From SUG1106 sp051883095 (lineage in GTDB: Bacteria; Bacillota; Clostridia; Peptostreptococcales; Anaerovoracaceae): a stretch of 64,000 bases of DNA. Under the pieces are notes generated by a model, which was not told the origin of the DNA, made no database searches, and worked only from the letters and a program-made list of their open reading frames with translations. This document shows positions 20,100-28,521 of the stretch, one piece after another. The stretch spans positions 1 through 64,000 of the forward strand of contig JBJETB010000090.1 in assembly GCA_051883095.1 (NCBI GenBank), in the 5' to 3' direction. A program made the translations under genes and the position numbers. Numbering within the stretch: the first letter of the stretch is position 1; each line of letters starts with the position of its first letter.

Positions 20100-20978
20100 T
20101 TGACTATTTTTAAAGGTGCAGCAACTGCACTGATTACGCCCTTCAAGGACGGCAAAATTGATTACGTTTCCATGGGAAAACTTATAGAATGGCAGATTGC
20201 AGAGGGTATCGACGCCCTCGTTGTTTGCGGAACCACCGGTGAAGCATCGACTCTTTCTCCTAAAGAAAAAATCGAACTTACTAAATTCACAGTTGATCTT
20301 GTAGCCGGCCGGGTTCCTGTCATTGCAGGAACAGGAGGAAACTGCACAGAATCCGCTCTGGAGCTTTCTCTCGAAGCCGAAGGAACCGGTGCGGACGGTC
20401 TTCTCATCATAACCCCGTACTATAATAAATGCACTGAAGCCGGCCTTATAACCCATTTCGAAAAAATTGCCGACGCAGTGCATTCCCCTATAATCATGTA
20501 CTCAGTTCCTTCAAGGACAGGTGTGAATATGACCAGCGAAGCTGTGGCAGTACTTAAATCTCATCCTAATATAGTCGGCCTGAAAGAGGCTTCAGGCAAT
20601 ATTTCTCAGGTATGCCGCATCGCATCCCACATCAGCGAAGATTTCAATATATACTCGGGAAATGACGATCAGACTGTTCCAATCCTTTCCCTGGGCGGTC
20701 TGGGATGTATTTCAACGGTTTCTAATATTATACCTGCCCGCTTCAGCCGCATGATACATCATTATCTTGAAGGCCGGGTAAGCCTGGCAGGTGCCGAACA
20801 GGTAGCATTAAAACCGCTTATAGATGCCGTTTTCACAGAGGTGAACCCTATTCCTGTCAAGGCTGCCTTGTACATGATGGGCATGTGCAATCTTGAATAC
20901 AGACTTCCTCTGTGTCCGCCGTCCAATAAGACTCAGTATCTGCTCTATGATGAACTGAGCAGGAACGGGCTGCTGTAA
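20100..20978 (+). CDS. dapA: 4-hydroxy-tetrahydrodipicolinate synthase
   Basis: 292 residues with DapA family marks: GTTGEASTLSPKEK substrate loop, YSVPSRTG with the catalytic tyrosine context and VGLKEASG with the Schiff-base lysine. It condenses pyruvate with aspartate semialdehyde. The start is TTG at 20100, preceded by AAAGGTGG; no ATG in frame is better placed. Divergent from asd and followed by a strong terminator. Confidence 0.95.
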   Translation: MTIFKGAATALITPFKDGKIDYVSMGKLIEWQIAEGIDALVVCGTTGEASTLSPKEKIELTKFTVDLVAGRVPVIAGTGGNCTESALELSLEAEGTGADGLLIITPYYNKCTEAGLITHFEKIADAVHSPIIMYSVPSRTGVNMTSEAVAVLKSHPNIVGLKEASGNISQVCRIASHISEDFNIYSGNDDQTVPILSLGGLGCISTVSNIIPARFSRMIHHYLEGRVSLAGAEQVALKPLIDAVFTEVNPIPVKAALYMMGMCNLEYRLPLCPPSNKTQYLLYDELSRNGLL

Positions 20979-21037
20979 CATGTAAATAATTGGTGATGAT
21001 TAGCGTTGAACAGCGATGATTTCCCCCAAAAAATCGC

Positions 21038-21087
21038 AAAAAACCTCTGTTTGATGGGGGTTTACGCCCTCGAAACAGAGGTTTTTG
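21038..21087. terminator. Bidirectional terminator between dapA and the ABC operon
   Basis: Arms AAAACCTCTGTTT (ending 21052) and AAACAGAGGTTTT (from 21073), flanked by A and T runs so that it can stop dapA on the plus strand and the ABC-exporter operon on the minus strand. The loop holds a small GGG/CCC stem. Confidence 0.85.
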
Positions 21088-21123
21088 TAACATTTTATTA
21101 CATTATTTCCTTCAATTATTTAA

Positions 21124-21180
21124 ACTACAGCCTTTTTCCTCCACCCAAATCGGCATTTTTCATTGTTTTTTTGGGGGGGG
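21124..21180 (-). repeat. 3' element, copy 1 (after the ABC-exporter operon)
   Basis: About 57 bp resembling the stretch at 24885-24940, including a shared 21-bp core that contains CCTCCACCCAAATCGGC, and the flanking CTACAG. In the minus-strand transcript it lies between the last operon stop codon (21201) and the terminator hairpin at 21038-21087. It can form a CCNCCCAAA/TTTGGGTGG stem. It contains a T7G8 homopolymer step. Confidence 0.75.
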
Positions 21181-21200
21181 ATTTTACATATAATGTTATT

Positions 21201-21779
21201 CTAATCTTCTTCGTCGTCTTCCGTCTCTTCATCCGCCTCTTCTGCGGCTCTCATATCCTCCATAGAACACTCGAAGCTGTCGAGATAAGTTCCGTCCACC
21301 ATGAAAACATCTTTCTCGCCCTTGATCATGGCATAATATTCATAGGAAACGTCGTTATAATCTCCGGTCAGTATTTCAATGGTACTGCCGTCTGAGGTCT
21401 CGATTTTAATGCCGTTCTTGTCCTCATACAAGCCGTATTGAGAATAGTCTTCCGTATTTTTGAGAATACGGCTTGCCGAAATATTGCAGACTATGCTTGC
21501 CATCGACTCTGCGTAATCCTGATTTACCTCAAAATCAGCATCATCTGCATTAACCCATTTTTCATTTCCGTCCTCATCGGCTTCTATTTCCAGTCTATAG
21601 TTTTCTCCGTTATATGCCCAGCTGAGAGCCGTCATATCTTCAGGTTTTATATCAGTCATGTAGAATGCGCTTTCGTCTTCCTCTGCCACCTTCTCGGACC
21701 ATTTGCTAATGCCGAAGTAGGCCCCTGCCAGCACAACTGCGCAGATACTCAGTATCATTAGTTTTTTCGTTCTTGTCAT
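21201..21779 (-). CDS. DUF4340-type membrane-anchored protein of an ABC exporter operon
   Basis: 192 residues: one N-terminal membrane helix (about 7-25), then an extracytoplasmic domain with the DUF4340 look (FYMTDIKPEDMTALSWAYNGE, YGLYEDKNGIKIETSDGSTIEILTGDYN), ending in an acidic tail (EEADEETEDDEED). DUF4340 proteins are usually the last gene of GldA/F/G-like ABC operons, as here. The ATG overlaps the preceding stop (TAATG) with AGGAGG inside the upstream gene, so it is translationally coupled. Function unknown. Confidence 0.82.
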   Translation of the reverse strand: MTRTKKLMILSICAVVLAGAYFGISKWSEKVAEEDESAFYMTDIKPEDMTALSWAYNGENYRLEIEADEDGNEKWVNADDADFEVNQDYAESMASIVCNISASRILKNTEDYSQYGLYEDKNGIKIETSDGSTIEILTGDYNDVSYEYYAMIKGEKDVFMVDGTYLDSFECSMEDMRAAEEADEETEDDEED

Positions 21780-23245
21780 TACAGTTTCCTCCTTCTGGCC
21801 CATACAGCAATACCGTATATGATGAATACCAGAGGAACGATTATAACCATTACAAATGTCCATCTGCTGGACTGTGCGCCGGTCAGCGTAAGATATTCTG
21901 AAGAAACGGTTTTAGCACTTATAGATATAGTCTCTTCCTCTCCTGTCATCCATCCTACCGCACTGGTTATAAACTGCATATTTGCACCTGATGACATGCT
22001 GTTAATCTGCTCATCCAGGAGATAAGAGCTGGTAAGCCATACAATCCTTGTCTCTCCATCATCGACATATTCACTTACGGCCGCTGCCAGAGCAAACCCG
22101 CCGTCGCTGTCAATATCTCCGTCTTCTTTTTCAGCGGTACGTGAATTTACCCCCGCAATCTTTGAAAAAGCAGTATCTGATGTGGTAAGCAGAGGTTCAA
22201 CGGTGAGGTATTCGTTTTCCCCGGAATCATTTATCTCAAGTCCCTGTGCCATAGGCATTATTACGAAATAGTTACCGTATGCCAGTTCATCAGTAATCTC
22301 GTGGCTTTCTATTTCAGGAACGAGGTAGTTGGCATAGCTGGATAAGCAGTAGTTCGTATCTCCTTCAATCACCATTCCGTCTACTGCTTCAATTCCGTAT
22401 TCACCCATAATGCCGTGAAGATTGCTGAAGCTTTCATCGGAACAGTCGGTTATGAGAAGCATTTTGCCGCCTGTGGAAAGGTATTCTTCAACCTTTTCCC
22501 TGTCCTTATCTGACAAATCCTTTTCAGGACTGTAAATAATCAGCACTGAACAGTCCTTCGGTATTTCATCATTGGTCAGAAGGCTCAGAGAATTCAGGTT
22601 AAGGTTTGCTTTCTGTATTGCTGTCACCATGTTGTCCGGTATGCTGTCCTCACCGTGGCCTGTCAGATAATAAACATCAGACTGTACCTCATTGGTTACA
22701 TAGTTTATGGCTGAAGTGATTTCGCCCTCTCCGTCAAAGGCGGTCTGCTCATTGTAGTTTTCGTCATATGAGGTCTCATATATGTCATAATAGCTGATGT
22801 ATCTTGACTTGGTTTCGTCTGCATTTGTAACAACAATGCTGTTATTGTAAACGCCTGAGCTGGTATACTGATAGGCAAAGTTAGGATACACAACAGGGTC
22901 AACCTTTTCCACCGTTACCTTACTGCTAAGATCTTCATAATTTTCCAGCAGCTTTTCTACGGTCATATCCTCCTGTCCTTCCTGAACAAGCCAGTATATT
23001 TTTACCTCCTGCTCCAGGCTTTTAACGGCGTTTTCCGTCTGATTGCCTACAGAGTAAAGGCTGCCGCTGCTCAGATCCAGCTGAGTGTATTTCGAAGGAA
23101 TTGCCGAAACGCACATGTTGATAATGACCAGAATTACCAGGACAACTGCAGTGGTTCCTGCTGTATAGGTGCCCATCCTGAAGCCTTTTTTCCTCATAGT
23201 GGCTCTGACCCCTGTGTATAAGTTTTTCATCTTATTTTTTAACAT
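21779..23245 (-). CDS. GldG-like ABC-exporter auxiliary protein
   Basis: 488 residues. Membrane helices at the N-terminus (about 25-50) and C-terminus (about 460-480, VMVIIVPLVFIIYGIAVWARRR) enclose a large extracytoplasmic region of the GldG/ABC_transp_aux type (YYLTGHGEDSIPDNM, CSVLIIYSPEKDLSDKDREKVEEYL). In Bacteroidota GldG works with GldA and GldF in gliding; the Firmicute relatives have no assigned substrate. The ATG overlaps the permease stop (TGATG). Confidence 0.85.
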   Translation of the reverse strand: MLKNKMKNLYTGVRATMRKKGFRMGTYTAGTTAVVLVILVIINMCVSAIPSKYTQLDLSSGSLYSVGNQTENAVKSLEQEVKIYWLVQEGQEDMTVEKLLENYEDLSSKVTVEKVDPVVYPNFAYQYTSSGVYNNSIVVTNADETKSRYISYYDIYETSYDENYNEQTAFDGEGEITSAINYVTNEVQSDVYYLTGHGEDSIPDNMVTAIQKANLNLNSLSLLTNDEIPKDCSVLIIYSPEKDLSDKDREKVEEYLSTGGKMLLITDCSDESFSNLHGIMGEYGIEAVDGMVIEGDTNYCLSSYANYLVPEIESHEITDELAYGNYFVIMPMAQGLEINDSGENEYLTVEPLLTTSDTAFSKIAGVNSRTAEKEDGDIDSDGGFALAAAVSEYVDDGETRIVWLTSSYLLDEQINSMSSGANMQFITSAVGWMTGEEETISISAKTVSSEYLTLTGAQSSRWTFVMVIIVPLVFIIYGIAVWARRRKL

Positions 23246-23943
23246 CAGCTCCACCTCCTTTTTTCAAGAGACTGCACGGTAAGGAAAAGGAAAAACGCCG
23301 TTACTGTAACGTAAAATACCGCATTTCCGATATCTAATATACCGTACACGAACTGGTCAAGCCTTGAGAAGAGGTTTAAGCTGTCGATGAAATCCTCTCC
23401 CACTCCCAGGACTGAAGCGATACTGGAAGAAAGATAGTTTATCAGCAGAACCAGGAATGTCAGTCCGCCTGCAAGAGGCTGGCTTTCCGTAAGAGATGAT
23501 ATAAAAAGTCCTATGGAAATCAATGATGCTCCTAGGAAAATAAATCCGATTACAGTACAGTACACCACCTTAAGGTTCAAGGTTCCATACATGGAAAGTA
23601 TAAGCGGGTAAATCGCAACCAGCACCATAGGAACCGCAAAAACCGCAAGGAGTGCCAGATATTTGCCGAGCACTATTCTGGTCATGCTCAGCGGCAGTGC
23701 ATAAAGCAGCTGGTCGGTCTTCTGCTTTTTTTCCTCGGCAAAAACTTTCATTGTCACTATAGGTACTATTAAAAGAAAAATAAATGCCATGTTTCCAAGA
23801 ACATATTCATAGTTGGTATATCCTCCTGACAGACAGATGCCCATAGTATAAATTCCGGTAAAAACAAGTAGAAATGCTGCGAAGGCATAGCCTGTCACAG
23901 AGTTGAAATAAGACCGTAATTCTCTTTTAAATATTGCTGCCAT
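23245..23943 (-). CDS. ABC-2 type permease, GldF-like
   Basis: 232 residues, about six membrane helices, beginning MAAIFKRELRSYFNSVTGYAF, the usual start of this permease family. The ATG at 23943 lies 17 bp inside the ATPase gene and is preceded by AAGGAGGT 8 bp upstream; the longer reading to 24045 is rejected. Partner of the ATPase and GldG-like protein in a presumed export or membrane-remodelling complex. Confidence 0.88.
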   Translation of the reverse strand: MAAIFKRELRSYFNSVTGYAFAAFLLVFTGIYTMGICLSGGYTNYEYVLGNMAFIFLLIVPIVTMKVFAEEKKQKTDQLLYALPLSMTRIVLGKYLALLAVFAVPMVLVAIYPLILSMYGTLNLKVVYCTVIGFIFLGASLISIGLFISSLTESQPLAGGLTFLVLLINYLSSSIASVLGVGEDFIDSLNLFSRLDQFVYGILDIGNAVFYVTVTAFFLFLTVQSLEKRRWS

Positions 23944-24679
23944 GGTCTGCCACCTCCTTTTCCCCGGAAACAGCTCCCGTAAGCTGCAGGAAAATTTCCT
24001 CAAGTCCTGCACCGAAGCTTTTTTCCAGATTTTCTGCCGTATCATCTGCCACCAGTTTTCCTTCAGAAATAATCAGAATGTAGTCGCACACTGCCTGCAC
24101 TTCCGAGAGGATATGGCTGCTCAGAATAACAGTGTGTTCCTTTCCCAGGCTAATGATGAGTTCTCTGATCTCTATAATCTGCTTCGGGTCCAGACCCACC
24201 GTAGGCTCGTCCAGTATTATAATCTCAGGGCTGCCTATGAGAGCCTGTGCTATACCTACTCTCTGTCTGTATCCCTTGGAAAGATTCTTTATCAGCCTGT
24301 GACCAACTTCTTCCGTCTTGGTTACATTCATGACCTTAAACAGCTCCTCCGTGGTATTTTCCCTCTGTATTCCCTTTACATCGGAAATAAATTTTAGATA
24401 CTCAAATACTGTCATGTCCAGATAAAGAGGCGGAATCTCAGGGAGATATCCTATGAGCTTCTTGGCTTTTACAGCATCTTCGAAGATATCCATGCCATTG
24501 ATGAGTACCTGTCCTGATGTGGCTGCCAGACATCCGGTTATGATGTTCATGGTTGTAGACTTGCCGGCGCCGTTTGGGCCCAGAAATCCGTAGACGTGAC
24601 CTTTTTCCAGGGTAAAGGTCAGATTTTCTATGGCCTTATGCCCACCATAGTTCTTGCATAAGTTTTTCACTTCAATCAT
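23927..24679 (-). CDS. ABC transporter ATPase, GldA-like
   Basis: 250 residues with Walker A GPNGAGKST (about 35-43), Q-loop region, signature LSKGYRQRVGIAQAL, Walker B IIILDEPTVGLDP and the switch histidine (ILSSHIL). First gene of the four-gene exporter operon, with a strong promoter about 35 bp upstream. Substrate unknown. Confidence 0.92.
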   Translation of the reverse strand: MIEVKNLCKNYGGHKAIENLTFTLEKGHVYGFLGPNGAGKSTTMNIITGCLAATSGQVLINGMDIFEDAVKAKKLIGYLPEIPPLYLDMTVFEYLKFISDVKGIQRENTTEELFKVMNVTKTEEVGHRLIKNLSKGYRQRVGIAQALIGSPEIIILDEPTVGLDPKQIIEIRELIISLGKEHTVILSSHILSEVQAVCDYILIISEGKLVADDTAENLEKSFGAGLEEIFLQLTGAVSGEKEVADHGSNI

Positions 24680-24713
24680 CTTGCAAGGTGTCCTTTCTTA
24701 AAATTTCACGCTC

Positions 24714-24742
24714 ATTGTAAATGTTGAAATTTCAAGTGTCAA
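24714..24742 (-). promoter_or_regulatory. Promoter of the ABC-exporter operon with a spacer palindrome
   Basis: Minus strand: TTGACA (24737-24742), 17-bp spacer, TACAAT (24714-24719). The spacer contains the perfect 12-bp palindrome TTGAAATTTCAA (24724-24735), placed where a repressor would block RNA polymerase. No regulator gene is adjacent. Confidence 0.7.
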
Positions 24743-24832
24743 CGGACTTTCCCGATATTACATTCAACTTTCATCTTTTCTACTTCTATGTGATAAAGCG
24801 GTGTGGTAATTTTCATTTTACTTCGCCAAAAA

Positions 24833-24875
24833 AACAAAAAAGGCCGCCTCTTGCGCGACCTTTTTATTGTTTCCT
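24833..24875 (-). terminator. Terminator after trmO
   Basis: Minus-strand AAAAAGGTCGC-loop-GCGGCCTTTTT followed by TGTTTTTTT, one G-T pair in an 11-bp stem. It ends the trmO transcript just downstream of the 3' element at 24885-24940. Confidence 0.85.
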
Positions 24876-24884
24876 TAAATTCAA

Positions 24885-24940
24885 GCTACAGATCTTTTCC
24901 TCCACCCAAATCGGCTTTTTTCACTGATTTTGGTGGGGTG
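24885..24940 (-). repeat. 3' element, copy 2 (at the end of trmO)
   Basis: About 56 bp matching the stretch at 21124-21180. In the trmO transcript it covers the last codons, the stop (24921-24923) and the following 36 bases. It can form an 11-bp stem CCACCAAAATC/GATTTGGGTGG (one G-T pair) around the stop codon. As at copy 1, an intrinsic terminator follows within about 40 bp. Confidence 0.75.
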
Positions 24941-25634
24941 CAGAAGATCGTCTCTCGATGCAGATTACCCTGATAACTCCATCGCCTGCCGTAAACTTCA
25001 CATCCCAGTCACCATATGCCATACCGTACACCCTTTCCGGATCATCCTGATATCGCGGCCGTGGGTCCTGCGCCAGCAGTTCCTTTATAAGTTCAAGGTC
25101 TTCCTGCGGAATTCTGCCTGAAGGCGGCTCTGATTCATCTTTGTAATCAAAAACAACTTCCGCTCCTGCATCCATCACTTTGTGAGCAAAACCACCTTTT
25201 GCATCAGGCCTGGCTTCTGAATACGACAGATAAGGCTTGATGTCGTAAATCGGAGTCCCGTCAAGTATATCAGCACCTGACACATGCAGCACCGGACCCA
25301 GTTTATGGTCAAATTCGATTTTTTCCAGTTCGACAAGAGAAAGTCCTAATGAATTTGGTCGGAAAGGCGAACGTGATGCGAAAACTCCTACCCTGGTATT
25401 GCCTCCAAGCCGTGGCGGTCTGACAGTAGGCGACCATTCTTCTGTCACAGACTCAGAAAACTGCCATATAAGCCAGATGTGGGAGAACTCCTCAAGTCCC
25501 CTAACCGCATCGGGATTATTGTAAGGCGGTTCAAACACTATATATCCCGGTGTCTCCACCAGACCGCTCTGTCTGGGAATACCGAACTTCTCAGGAAAGC
25601 CCGTGTGGATGCGTGCGATTGTCTTCAGTTCCAT
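24921..25634 (-). CDS. trmO: tRNA (adenine(37)-N6)-methyltransferase TrmO-like
   Basis: 237 residues with the TsaA/TrmO beta-barrel signature: GFPEKFGIPRQSGLVETPG, LEEFSHIWLIWQF and RLGGNTRVGVFASRSPFRPNSLGLS. TrmO adds the N6-methyl of m6t6A37 in some tRNAs using S-adenosylmethionine. It is monocistronic or follows rpmF across a terminator; its own 3' end contains the shared 3' element. The tRNA substrate in this organism is inferred from the family. Confidence 0.88.
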   Translation of the reverse strand: MELKTIARIHTGFPEKFGIPRQSGLVETPGYIVFEPPYNNPDAVRGLEEFSHIWLIWQFSESVTEEWSPTVRPPRLGGNTRVGVFASRSPFRPNSLGLSLVELEKIEFDHKLGPVLHVSGADILDGTPIYDIKPYLSYSEARPDAKGGFAHKVMDAGAEVVFDYKDESEPPSGRIPQEDLELIKELLAQDPRPRYQDDPERVYGMAYGDWDVKFTAGDGVIRVICIERRSSAPHQNQ

Positions 25635-25653
25635 CGATATACTTCTCCTTCAC

Positions 25654-25680
25654 AAAAACGGCAGACCAACCGGTCTGCCG
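25654..25680 (-). terminator. Terminator after rpmF
   Basis: Minus-strand CGGCAGACC-GGTT-GGTCTGCCG followed by TTTTT: a perfect 9-bp stem with a 4-nt loop, 26 bp after the rpmF stop. Confidence 0.92.
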
Positions 25681-25706
25681 CCATTCGTTCATTATTCAAA
25701 ATCAAA

Positions 25707-25889
25707 TTAAGCTTCAGTAGCTACAACTTCTTTGCCGTCATAGTAGTTGCAGTTAGGACAAACTCTATGAGGAAGCTTAGGTTCGTGACACTGAGGGCAA
25801 ATTGATAAGCCCGGTGCTTTCATCTTCATGTTAGCTGATTTTCTGCTGCTCTTCTTTGCCTTTGAAGTTCTACGTTTAGGTACTGCCAT
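25707..25889 (-). CDS. rpmF: 50S ribosomal protein L32 (zinc-binding form)
   Basis: 60 residues, MAVPKRRTSKAKK start and the four zinc ligands in CPQC and CPNC. It lies downstream of ackA, as in many Firmicutes, but the DUF177/YceD gene usually placed directly before rpmF is missing (only 98 bp lie between ackA and rpmF) and plsX does not follow. Shine-Dalgarno AAGGAGGTG. Confidence 0.96.
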   Translation of the reverse strand: MAVPKRRTSKAKKSSRKSANMKMKAPGLSICPQCHEPKLPHRVCPNCNYYDGKEVVATEA

Positions 25890-25954
25890 ATCTTAACACC
25901 TCCTTGTGAGTATTTGTTCTTTATGTTAATCTTCAAATAATCGTCAACTACTAG

Positions 25955-25984
25955 ATTATATACTGAATCAGCACATTTTGTCAA
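25955..25984 (-). promoter_or_regulatory. rpmF promoter framed by a direct repeat
   Basis: Minus strand: TTGACA (25979-25984), 18-bp spacer, TATAAT (25955-25960). The 11-bp sequence TAGTAGTTGAC occurs at the -35 (25980-25990, overlapping the ackA stop) and again 37 bp downstream (25943-25953). Confidence 0.75.
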
Positions 25985-25987
25985 CTA

Positions 25988-27190
25988 CTATTTTAAACCT
26001 TTTACGATGTTGTAAGTGTCTCTTGCAATCATAAGTTCTTCGTTTGTAGGGATAAGGAGAAGCTTTACTCTTGCATCATCTGTTGAGATGATAGTTTCCT
26101 TACCTCTTACCTTGTTCTTTACAAGGTCAAGCTTGATTCCAAGGTTGCCGAGTTCGTTGCAGATGAGTTCTCTCATGGAAACGTCGTTTTCACCAACGCC
26201 TGCAGTGAATACGATAGCATCAACACCGTTCATTTCTGCGATATAGGCTCCGATATAGAATCTTACCTTATGAGCGAATACCTTTAATGCAAGAGCTGCT
26301 CTTTCGTTTCCTTCTGCAACTGCTTCTTCAAGGTCTCTGAAGTCGCTGGAAACTCCGGAAATACCCAGAACACCGGACTTCTTGTTGAGAATTTCGTTTG
26401 CCTTGCCCTGCGGAAGATTTTCTTTTTCTCTGATGTAGGTTACGATAGCCGGGTCGATGTCTCCGGAACGTGTACCCATTACCAGACCTTCAAGCGGAGT
26501 GAATCCCATGGATGTATCGATACACTTGCCTCTCTTGATTGCGGAAACGGAAGCGCCGTTGCCCAGGTGGCATGTGATGAGCTTAAGGTCTTCAATATTT
26601 ACATTAAGCATATCAGCAGCTCTCTGAGCTACATACTTGTGGGAAGTTCCGTGGAAACCGTATCTTCTGATACCGTACTTTGTATAGTATTCATAAGGAA
26701 GTGCGTAAATATATGATTCAGGCGGCATTGTCTGATGGAAAGCAGTATCGAATACACCAACCATAGGTGTTTCAGGCATAAGTTCCTTGCATGCTGCAAT
26801 ACCTAACAGGTTAGGTGGGTTATGAAGCGGTGCCAGTTCGACACATTCCTCCAGAGCCTTTACAACTTCGTCTGTAATCAGAACAGATGAAGCAAACTTT
26901 TCGCCGGCATGAACAACTCTGTGTCCTACTGCACCAAGTTCTGCCATGGACTTGATAACGCCGTGCTGCGGATCCTGAATAGCGGCAAGAACCTGCTCGA
27001 TAGCGTCCTTGTGGTCCTTCATAGGAACCTCGGTCTTTATCTTTTCTTCACCGATCTTCTCGTGTCCGATAACTGAACCGTCCATGCCGATTCTTTCTAC
27101 TAAGCCTTTGCAGAGCAGTGCTTCGCTTGTCATATCGAGAACCTGATACTTTAATGATGAACTGCCGCAGTTGATTACTAAAACTTTCAT
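25988..27190 (-). CDS. ackA: Acetate kinase
   Basis: 400 residues, full length for the family, with VINCGSSSLKYQ at the N-terminus, the GFHGTSHKYV active-site histidine and FTAGVGEN. It converts acetyl phosphate and ADP to acetate and ATP, a main energy step in fermenting Clostridia. No pta gene is adjacent. A strong promoter overlaps the stop of the upstream tmcAL gene. Confidence 0.98.
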   Translation of the reverse strand: MKVLVINCGSSSLKYQVLDMTSEALLCKGLVERIGMDGSVIGHEKIGEEKIKTEVPMKDHKDAIEQVLAAIQDPQHGVIKSMAELGAVGHRVVHAGEKFASSVLITDEVVKALEECVELAPLHNPPNLLGIAACKELMPETPMVGVFDTAFHQTMPPESYIYALPYEYYTKYGIRRYGFHGTSHKYVAQRAADMLNVNIEDLKLITCHLGNGASVSAIKRGKCIDTSMGFTPLEGLVMGTRSGDIDPAIVTYIREKENLPQGKANEILNKKSGVLGISGVSSDFRDLEEAVAEGNERAALALKVFAHKVRFYIGAYIAEMNGVDAIVFTAGVGENDVSMRELICNELGNLGIKLDLVKNKVRGKETIISTDDARVKLLLIPTNEELMIARDTYNIVKGLK

Positions 27191-27242
27191 GATCTATTAG
27201 TTCCTCCGTAAAAAAATATTAACAAAAAAATTAACCTAATCT

Positions 27243-27271
27243 ATTATACTCTCACGATTTGCCAATTTCAA
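27243..27271 (-). promoter_or_regulatory. ackA promoter
   Basis: Minus strand: TTGAAA (27266-27271, overlapping the tmcAL stop TGA), 17-bp spacer, TATAAT (27243-27248). The leader of about 50 nt is A/T-rich. Confidence 0.85.
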
Positions 27272-28476
27272 GGGCGAGTTTTGGCCGCAAAGGGCTTTTT
27301 TACATATTCTGAGTTGTCATAAAGGTCAAGACCGACAGCCACGTTATAAATATCCGCTGCGAGAATATCTTTTTCGAGGGTCTCAGCAATTTCCGGGAAA
27401 GCAGCTGCATCCCTGTTTATGTTTGTAATAATCGGCAAATGACAGAATCCGGCTTTTTTTACCTGCTTCAGGTATCTGCTGCCCTTTTCGTCAAAGGCAA
27501 GCACCCTGATGTATTTTGAGGCCGAAAGCATGTCCTCACGCTTTATTCCCAGCAAAGTATGCACAAGCACCCTTTCGATTCTTGTTCTCGTGTATCTTTT
27601 TGACTTCAGGTCGTCGATGATGTCCTCATAGGTTTTCCAGTAACGCACCCGGGATTTTAAAATATTTCCCAGTCCCTCTTCTGCCCCGAATACGCTGTTA
27701 AGCTCTTCAGCGGAGGTCTGCAGCACCTTCTGTATTATCAGAGGTGTAAGCATATTGCTGTCAGCAATACGTTCTCCGTTCTGTTCTATAATTTCCCGGG
27801 AAAACTCAGGCAACACCGTGGAAATATCCTGTCCCTCACGCAGCATTTTTCTTACCGCAGTGGCTGAGGCGATGCCGCTTTTATCTGCCTCACTGTCGTG
27901 ATAACCGGCTCCCACGCGCTTCACAGCTATCGGATGGGATTTTTTCAAGCGCCTGATGTACTCTATTGCAAGGATGTTGTTAGGGCTTTCTATGACAGAT
28001 GCCGCATTTTCATCAAGCAGGTCTGATATTGCCTGACTGCGGGCTCTAGGATATGACAAACCGCTCCTGACACCTTCTTTAATTTCTTCCTCCAGATTAC
28101 GGCTGTTGACTTCTATTTCCCGGGCAATCCTGATCAGTTCTTCTGTATTTCCCGATTCGCTTCCAAAGCAGAGGCTTTCCGCCCCGAGGGCTTCCAGTAT
28201 CTCAACTCCCGCCTCGGCGAAATACCCTGCATTGCTGCAGGCATATAACGTTGGCATTTCAACAACAAGGTTAACCCCGTTTCTCACGGCCATTTCTGCC
28301 CTTGTCCACTTGTCCAGCAGGGCGATTTCCCCTCGCTGAGTGAAATTGCCGCTTATCACAGCCACGCAAACATCAGCCCCCGACTCTGCCAGGGCCTGCT
28401 CCAGATGGTACTTGTGACCGTTATGAAATGGATTGTATTCAGCGATTATGCCTACTGCCTTGATATTATTTTCCAT
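27268..28476 (-). CDS. tmcAL: tRNA(Met) cytidine acetate ligase TmcAL (YlbM)
   Basis: 402 residues. N-terminal nucleotidyltransferase-like domain with GIIAEYNPFHNGHKYHL (HNGH at 18-21) and SGNFTQRGE, as in YlbM/TmcAL, which uses ATP and acetate to make N4-acetylcytidine at the wobble base of tRNA-Met. Position between ylbJ and ackA is the common Clostridia order, and acetate as substrate suits the ackA neighbourhood. Confidence 0.9.
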   Translation of the reverse strand: MENNIKAVGIIAEYNPFHNGHKYHLEQALAESGADVCVAVISGNFTQRGEIALLDKWTRAEMAVRNGVNLVVEMPTLYACSNAGYFAEAGVEILEALGAESLCFGSESGNTEELIRIAREIEVNSRNLEEEIKEGVRSGLSYPRARSQAISDLLDENAASVIESPNNILAIEYIRRLKKSHPIAVKRVGAGYHDSEADKSGIASATAVRKMLREGQDISTVLPEFSREIIEQNGERIADSNMLTPLIIQKVLQTSAEELNSVFGAEEGLGNILKSRVRYWKTYEDIIDDLKSKRYTRTRIERVLVHTLLGIKREDMLSASKYIRVLAFDEKGSRYLKQVKKAGFCHLPIITNINRDAAAFPEIAETLEKDILAADIYNVAVGLDLYDNSEYVKKPFAAKTRP

Positions 28477-28521
28477 GTAGAATATTATACCCTATTCGGC
28501 CCGTCAATTCAATGATATGTG

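Noticed and set aside
21163..21178. T7G8 homopolymer as a phase-variation tract
   Set aside because: It is intergenic, downstream of a stop codon and before a terminator, so slippage would alter no reading frame or promoter spacing that I can see.
24721..24927. Plus-strand short open frame upstream of the ABC operon
   Set aside because: It runs antisense through the promoter and the trmO terminator, and has no ribosome site.
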